In this document: piece by piece, positions 33,178 through 37,740 of the stretch
How positions within the stretch are numbered: position 1 is the first letter of the stretch
Layout: every line of letters begins with the position of its first letter
Source: JBDIBB01 sp039812685
GTDB lineage: Bacteria > Acidobacteriota > Vicinamibacteria > Vicinamibacterales > JAFNAJ01
Assembly (NCBI GenBank): GCA_039812685.1
Contig: JBDIBB010000027.1
Location: 1 to 37,740 of the forward strand
Reading direction: 5' to 3'
DNA length: 37,740 nucleotides
Notes under the pieces: generated by a model
What the model saw: only the letters and a program-made list of their open reading frames with translations
Databases searched by the model: none
What the model was told of the DNA's origin: nothing
Translations under genes and position numbers: made by a program

Positions 33178-35112
33178 TTATCTGGCGGTTTCGACGAGGA
33201 GCGTCGCGCCGGAGGGCCGCGCCTTCGAGCGGTACACGCGCTGGGTGGCCGTCCTGAAGTCCCCGGGCTTCGCGTCCGGGATGCTGGTGAAGGTCTGCGG
33301 GTTGCGATCGACGAGCGGGAACCACGAGCTCTGCACCTGCACCATGATCCGGTGGCCGCGCCGGAAGCTGTGCGCCACGTCGCCGAGCTGGAAGCGGATC
33401 ACGTCGGGCTCGCCGGGCACGAACGGCTCCGGCTTCTCGAAGGATCGCCGGAACTTCCCGCGGAACGGCTCGCCGCGCACGAGCTGCTGGTAGCCGCCCG
33501 GCCGCACGCGATTGGCCGGCGGCGGCTGCGGGCCGGCCCACTCGGGCATCGGCAGATCGGGCGGGTACACGTCGATGACCTTCACCACGAAGTCGGAATC
33601 GGTGCCCGTGGTGGAGACGTGCAGCGTGACGTCGATCGGCCCGAGCACGGTGAGGTCGTCCTCGAGCGGTGGCGTCTGGTAGACGAGCACGTCGGGGCGC
33701 GTCGCGGCGAAGCGCTGGTCCTCGGTCATGTAGTCGCCCTGCATGCCCATCTGCACGTGACCGACGTAAGGGACGGGCCGCGCGGGGTCGCTCACGTACT
33801 GGTCGAAGGCGTCGGCGCCGGACGGCGCCTCCGTCGTGAGCGCGCCCGCGGCGCCGAAGTAGAACGTCCGGGGCGTTGCGGCCGCCGGCGGCCACGCGTC
33901 GAACTCGCGCCACCGGTTGGTGCCCGTCTCGAAGATCGAGGCGGCGGGCAGTTCGCGCACCTTCCGGTCCTTGAGCGTCTCGAGGAAGAACGCCAGCTCG
34001 ATCTGCTCGCGGTAGTACTCGCCCGTCTTCTGTCCGAAGTCGACGTTGCCCACGCGCGACCCGTCGCCGCGCGCCCATCCGCCGTGCGTCCACGGGCCCA
34101 TCACGAGACGGTTGCTCGTGCGCGGGCTCTCCTTCGCGATCTGGCGGTAGGTGCGCAGCGGGCCCATCAGGTCCTCGGCGTCGAACCAGCCGCCCACCGC
34201 GAGCACCGCGGGCGTGACGTCGCGGAAGTGCCGCCAGATCGACCGCGCCTTCCAGAAGTCGTCGTAGCTGGTGTGATCGAGGTTGAGCATCCAGTACGGG
34301 TTGGCGTCCATCCCGTATCGCAGCGAACCGGCGCGCAGCGGGCCGAGGTCGAGATAGAACTGGTACCCGTCGGGCGTCCCGTAGTCGAACGGGTCGCGGC
34401 CGCTCGGCGGCGCCGGCTCACCCTCTCGCGGCTTGAACGACGAGTAGAACCCGAAGTTGGCCGCCAGCATGAACGCGCCGTTGTGGAACGAGTCGTCGCC
34501 GAGGTAGTAATCGGTCACCGGCGCCTGCGGCGAGGCGGCCTTCAGCGCCGGGTGCGCGTCGATCATGCCTGCCGACACGTAGAAGCCCGGATACGAGATG
34601 CCCCAGGTGCCCACCCGCCCGTTGTTGCACGGCAGGTGCTTCACCAGCCAGTCGATGGTGTCCCACGTGTCGGTGCTCTCGTCCACGTCCTTCGGGCCGC
34701 GCTTGGCCGCCTGGTGCGGCCGTACCTCCACCCACGTGCCCTCCGACATGTAGCGGCCCCGCACGTCCTGATAGACGACGATGAACCCCTCGCGCATCGC
34801 CTTCTCTGAGGGACCGATCACGGGGCGGTAGTTGTCGACGCCGTAAGGCGACACCGAGTACGGCGTCCGGTTGAGCAGGACGGGATAGGGCGCCGGGCAG
34901 GCCTTCGGCACGTAGACCGACGTGAACAGGCGCACGCCGTCGCGCATCGCGATGCGGTATTCGTACTTGGTGTAGTTGGCGCGGACGTACTCGGCGGACG
35001 GCGCCGCGGGCGGCGTCGCCGGCTGCTGGGCGCGCGGCGTCGCGAGCGCGGCGCCGATCGCGAGGGTCACGAGCGAGGCGATGACGGGAAGCGAGCGGCG
35101 GGTGCTGGCCAT
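33178..35112 (-). CDS. Exported CocE/NonD-family (S15-like) alpha/beta hydrolase, copy 2
   Basis: The product is 644 residues with a Sec signal peptide (about 1-29, ending PRAQQ). The triad is Ser173 in GISYPG, Asp311 in GGWFDAED and His343 in GPWTHGGW, with the X-ProDAP C-terminal jelly roll after about 410. It is clearly paralogous to the product of 16643-18520 (shared DESTDTWDTIDWLVKH, NNGRVG, AGMIDAHPALKA). A -10-like box lies 9 nt before the ATG with no Shine-Dalgarno. Its stop is 153 nt before the giant gene on the same strand, so readthrough into that gene is possible. Substrate unknown. Confidence 0.93.
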   Translation of the reverse strand: MASTRRSLPVIASLVTLAIGAALATPRAQQPATPPAAPSAEYVRANYTKYEYRIAMRDGVRLFTSVYVPKACPAPYPVLLNRTPYSVSPYGVDNYRPVIGPSEKAMREGFIVVYQDVRGRYMSEGTWVEVRPHQAAKRGPKDVDESTDTWDTIDWLVKHLPCNNGRVGTWGISYPGFYVSAGMIDAHPALKAASPQAPVTDYYLGDDSFHNGAFMLAANFGFYSSFKPREGEPAPPSGRDPFDYGTPDGYQFYLDLGPLRAGSLRYGMDANPYWMLNLDHTSYDDFWKARSIWRHFRDVTPAVLAVGGWFDAEDLMGPLRTYRQIAKESPRTSNRLVMGPWTHGGWARGDGSRVGNVDFGQKTGEYYREQIELAFFLETLKDRKVRELPAASIFETGTNRWREFDAWPPAAATPRTFYFGAAGALTTEAPSGADAFDQYVSDPARPVPYVGHVQMGMQGDYMTEDQRFAATRPDVLVYQTPPLEDDLTVLGPIDVTLHVSTTGTDSDFVVKVIDVYPPDLPMPEWAGPQPPPANRVRPGGYQQLVRGEPFRGKFRRSFEKPEPFVPGEPDVIRFQLGDVAHSFRRGHRIMVQVQSSWFPLVDRNPQTFTSIPDAKPGDFRTATQRVYRSKARPSGATLLVETAR

Positions 35113-35120
35113 GGCGGGCG

Positions 35121-35127
35121 TATTATG
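35121..35127. promoter_or_regulatory. Overlapping divergent -10 boxes
   Basis: TATTAT (35121-35126, plus strand) faces the unknown gene at 35202, and CATAAT (35122-35127 read on the minus strand) faces the hydrolase gene, 9 nt from its ATG. The two transcripts would start from nearly the same bases, so the polymerases should compete. Confidence 0.4.
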
Positions 35128-35201
35128 GACACGACCGCGCCGGCCGTGCCACTCCGTGCGGCAGTCTCGCGGGTCGTGGGCACGACGCGCGGCACCATCT
35201 C

Positions 35202-35699
35202 ATGCGTACGCTGCTCATCGCGATCACGGTCCTCATCGCGCTCGCCATCGCCATCGTGGTGGCCGTGCGCCTGCCCGTGGAGGTGGCGCCGCCGCCACCC
35301 GCCCCCCCGCTGGCCGCGCCGGAAGGCGACACCCCGGAGCGGCCGGCGCGGGAAGAACTGCCGCTCTCGCCGGAGGTGCGGCTGGGCCTGCCCGACTGCC
35401 CGGACGCGGCCGGCGACGACCTGCGCAGCGCCGACGCGCTCGAGTGCTGGTTCGCCGACGGGACGTTCGGCCCCTGGCACATGGTCTCGAGCCTCGAGAT
35501 CCAGGGCATCACCATCACGCGACTGATGGCCACCGACCCGGGCGTTGCCGGGACGGTTGCGCGGCGGCTGGTGGAGCAGGGCGGCAGCGGCGTCGAGGAA
35601 GTGCTGGTCTACGCGAAGCCGCTGCGCGGCGCCGGCGTGACGCGCGTGCGGTGGACGCCGGACGACGGGTACCACACCTCGGTGTTCGGGGATCGCTGA
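35202..35699 (+). CDS. Unknown membrane-anchored or exported protein
   Basis: The product is 165 residues. An N-terminal hydrophobic helix (about 3-24) is followed by a Pro-rich linker (29-50) and a small domain of about 115 residues with two cysteines (in LPDCPDA and ALECWF) that could form a disulfide, ending WTPDDGYHTSVFGDR. I do not recognise the family. The frame has high-GC codon use like its neighbours, a signal-anchor start and a -10-like box 76 nt upstream, which support a real gene; the ribosome site is weak. It is convergent with the radical-SAM gene, so it is probably its own unit. Confidence 0.6.
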   Translation: MRTLLIAITVLIALAIAIVVAVRLPVEVAPPPPAPPLAAPEGDTPERPAREELPLSPEVRLGLPDCPDAAGDDLRSADALECWFADGTFGPWHMVSSLEIQGITITRLMATDPGVAGTVARRLVEQGGSGVEEVLVYAKPLRGAGVTRVRWTPDDGYHTSVFGDR

Positions 35700-35742
35700 C
35701 CGGCCTCGCCCTCGCAGGCGCCGGCCGACGACGCGCGGTGAC

Positions 35743-36789
35743 TCACGCGGTCGGCTGCACGAACCGGCCCGGGATGTCGGTGCCGCAGCGTGCGCAGCGT
35801 CCCGCCACGTCGAGCCGCCGCGCCAGCACCGAGAACCCCGATCGCTCGATCACGATCAGCCCGCAGCAGGGGCAGCGCGTCGACTGGGCTGACGGATCGG
35901 CCACATTGCCCCCGTAGACGAAGCGCAGCCCGTGGCCGGTGGCGATGCGCCGGGCGCGCGCCAGCGTCGCCACGGGCGTCGGCGGCACGTCGCGCATCCT
36001 GAAGGCCGGGTGGAAGGCCGTGAAGTGCAGCGGCACGTCCGGGCCGAGCGTGTCGGCGATCCAGCCGCACTCGGCGGCAATCTCCTCATCGCTGTCGTTG
36101 AGGCCGGGCACGAGCAGCGTGGTGATCTCCAGCCACACGCGCGACTCGTGCCTGAGCCAGGCCAGCGTGTCGAGCACCTGATGGAACGCCCGGTCGCCGG
36201 CCAGGCAGAGGTCGCGGTAGACCGCCGGCGAAAAGCCCTTCAGATCGACGTTGGCCGCGTCCATGGCGTCGAAGAACACCCGGCGGGCGCGCGCGCTGAT
36301 GTAGCCGGCGGTCACCGCCAGCGTGCCCAGCCCCTGCTCGCGGCAGGCGTGCGCGGTGTCGATCGCGTACTCCGCCCACACGATTGGCTCGTTGTAGGTG
36401 AAGGCCACCGACGGGCAGCGCGCGCGGGCGGCGGCGCGGGCCACGGCCGCCGGCGGCGCCGTCTCGGCCAGCGCGCCCGGCTCGCGCGAGCGGCTCACGT
36501 GCCAATTCTGGCAGTAGCGGCACGCCAGGTTGCAGCCCACCGTGCCGAACGACAGCGTCCGCGATCCGGGCAGGAAGTGATAGAGCGGCTTCTTCTCGAC
36601 CGGGTCGGCGCACAGGCCCGTGTTGCGCCCGTAGGCCGTGAGGACGATGGCGTCGCCGGCGCGGCGGCGGATGGCGCAGAAACCGTCCTGTCCGTCCCGC
36701 AGCCGGCACGCGCGCGGGCACAGGTCGCACTCCAGGCGCCCGTCGGGCAGCGCGTGGTACCAGTCGTGCGCCAGCGCGAGAGCCGTCAT
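35743..36789 (-). CDS. amrS: AmmeMemoRadiSam system radical SAM enzyme
   Basis: The product is 348 residues, cytoplasmic. The radical SAM cluster motif CNLACRYC places cysteines at 86, 90 and 93. An N-terminal cysteine group (21, 24, 28, 38) and a C-terminal zinc-ribbon-like part (CPCCG and CARCG) are typical of AmrS, a relative of pyruvate-formate-lyase activases. Internal motifs FTYNEPIVWAEYA and VDLKGF also fit. The family generates a 5'-deoxyadenosyl radical; its substrate is still unsettled. The ATG overlaps the stop of the upstream gene by 4 nt (ATGA), so the two are translationally coupled. Confidence 0.92.
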   Translation of the reverse strand: MTALALAHDWYHALPDGRLECDLCPRACRLRDGQDGFCAIRRRAGDAIVLTAYGRNTGLCADPVEKKPLYHFLPGSRTLSFGTVGCNLACRYCQNWHVSRSREPGALAETAPPAAVARAAARARCPSVAFTYNEPIVWAEYAIDTAHACREQGLGTLAVTAGYISARARRVFFDAMDAANVDLKGFSPAVYRDLCLAGDRAFHQVLDTLAWLRHESRVWLEITTLLVPGLNDSDEEIAAECGWIADTLGPDVPLHFTAFHPAFRMRDVPPTPVATLARARRIATGHGLRFVYGGNVADPSAQSTRCPCCGLIVIERSGFSVLARRLDVAGRCARCGTDIPGRFVQPTA

Positions 36790-37595
36790 GACTTGCCTCG
36801 CGCCGCCGCGCCGGCCTCGTGGAGCACGGCGACGAGGTAGCCCACGCCGAACGGGTGCTCGTAGCTGAGCACGGCGGCGCCGCGCGCGTCGAAGCCGATG
36901 GCCGACGCCACTACGAGCACGGGATCGATCACGTCCTCGGCCGCGGCCTCGCGCAGGTCGTCGTCGAGCTCGAACAACCCGTCCAGATCCCCGGCCGCGA
37001 CAAGGTCGCGGACGGCGAGATCGAAGCCGACGGCACGCGGGTCGTAGCCGGCCGGCGCGCCCGGCGTCACGCGATGCGACATGTCACCGCTCGCAATCAG
37101 CACGATCGGCCCCGGCAACGCTCCGAGCGCCGCGCCAAGGGCCTCTCCCTGCCGCCTCAGCTCGTCACGATCGGCGCGACCTGGCAGGCTCACCACCGCG
37201 GTGGGTCCGGACCACCCGGCGTCCGCGAGATACCACAGCGGGACCAGGGCGCCGTGATCGAGCGGCGCCTCAACCGGCCCGAACGGCCGTCCGGCCGCCG
37301 TCAGCCGCGACACCAGATCGAGATCGTTCGGGAGATCGACTCGGGCGCCGGCCGCGCCGAAGCGCGCCAGCGATCCCGAGATCCGTGACGTGGCGAACAC
37401 CGCGGCGGCCTTCGCCAGCCGCGGCGCGTGTGGCGAGACCAGCGCCAGCCGTGCCGGCGCGATGGCCGCCACGCGCGCCGCCACCTCGGCGCAGGCCTGG
37501 CTGGTGCTCGCGCAGCGGCGCAGGTCATCGCGCCCCACGGCGGGAACGATGATGGGCGGATGGGGCATCAGGTAAGCGGACGTCGCGTGGATCAT
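36786..37595 (-). CDS. AmmeMemoRadiSam LigB-like (class III extradiol dioxygenase-type) protein without AMMECR1 domain
   Basis: The product is 269 residues from the ATG at 37595, which follows GGAGGGG; an in-frame start 25 codons upstream has only an Arg-rich extension. The fold is that of class III extradiol dioxygenases: MPHPPIIVP (His12), SPHAP (His56), SGDMSH, and a late EHPFGVGYL segment. It matches the N-terminal half of long AmmeMemoRadiSam system protein A, but the C-terminal AMMECR1 domain is absent because the gene ends at amrS. No AMMECR1 or Memo gene is in the window; they may lie to the right. Cytoplasmic; no dioxygenase activity is shown for this group. Confidence 0.85.
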   Translation of the reverse strand: MIHATSAYLMPHPPIIVPAVGRDDLRRCASTSQACAEVAARVAAIAPARLALVSPHAPRLAKAAAVFATSRISGSLARFGAAGARVDLPNDLDLVSRLTAAGRPFGPVEAPLDHGALVPLWYLADAGWSGPTAVVSLPGRADRDELRRQGEALGAALGALPGPIVLIASGDMSHRVTPGAPAGYDPRAVGFDLAVRDLVAAGDLDGLFELDDDLREAAAEDVIDPVLVVASAIGFDARGAAVLSYEHPFGVGYLVAVLHEAGAAARGKS

Positions 37596-37708
37596 GGCGC
37601 GCCCCTCCGGCGTCCTGCGGTTGCGCCGGCGCCGGGCCGGACGCGGCCGCATCCTGGCTTCCGAATACACCTGTTGGCCGGCGAGCTCAAGCGGTCCTGG
37701 GCAGTCGC

Positions 37709-37725
37709 CGCGCCGATTCGGCGCG
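37709..37725. repeat. 17-nt palindrome at the right edge
   Basis: CGCGCCGA-T-TCGGCGCG is a perfect 8-bp inverted repeat around one base, upstream of the amr genes. It may be an operator or a terminator stem of a gene outside the window. Otherwise I see no gene in 37596-37740. Confidence 0.35.
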
Positions 37726-37740
37726 ATCAGTCGGCCCAGA

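Overview
The window is very GC-rich, tightly packed bacterial DNA that looks chromosomal. Secreted hydrolases of the CocE/NonD, PIG-L, M14 and amidase-signature families, a giant DUF11 repeat protein and an ABC-2/CPBP fusion exporter sit beside NrfD-type respiratory genes. This mix suggests a soil Acidobacteriota, most likely of the Vicinamibacteria (Luteitalea-like). The assignment is an inference from gene content; there is no rRNA or other marker gene here. I saw no tRNA, rRNA, CRISPR array, transposase or integrase.

Layout. 1-398: a low-complexity repeat array, then a regulatory region with four 15-bp dyads, an AT-rich stretch and a sigma-54-type -24/-12 promoter. 399-4691: a same-strand respiratory operon. 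It encodes a cysteine-rich small protein, a 28-residue membrane peptide, a Tat-exported four-cluster ferredoxin (HybA type), a NrfD/HybB membrane protein, a membrane-anchored H-protein-like subunit, a triheme cytochrome c7 and a second membrane-anchored H-protein-like subunit. 4860-6663: an Nramp metal transporter and a universal stress protein. 6727-9351 (minus): an exported M14 metallopeptidase. 9490-10026 (minus): a YceI-family protein with its own sigma-54-type promoter. It is divergent from 10218-11873, a XylR/DmpR-type sigma-54 activator with an apparently intact zinc site. 11928-14804: a Nat-type exporter (ATPase plus permease fused to a CPBP protease). 14892-16448 (minus): an exported amidase. 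16643-18520: a CocE/NonD hydrolase. 18573-21242 (minus): a PIG-L family deacetylase. 21508-33024 (minus): a giant exported repeat protein of about 3,838 residues. 33178-35112 (minus): a second CocE/NonD hydrolase. 35202-35699: an unknown membrane-anchored protein. 35743-37595 (minus): two genes of the AmmeMemoRadiSam system.

How the parts fit. The left third looks like a respiratory or stress regulon under sigma-54 control. The first operon would pass electrons between a quinone pool (NrfD), iron-sulfur clusters and a periplasmic triheme cytochrome, but it encodes no recognisable substrate-oxidising or -reducing subunit. Both H-protein-like subunits appear to lack the lipoyl lysine, so they are probably structural parts of the complex and not glycine-cleavage enzymes. 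This complex with its enhancer-controlled promoter is the best candidate in the window for an undescribed system. The neighbouring sigma-54 activator most plausibly controls yceI; whether it also controls the respiratory operon is open. The middle and right parts are mainly secreted degradative enzymes and a large surface or secreted repeat protein. Several of these genes have a -10-like box 7-10 nt before the ATG, which suggests leaderless transcripts.
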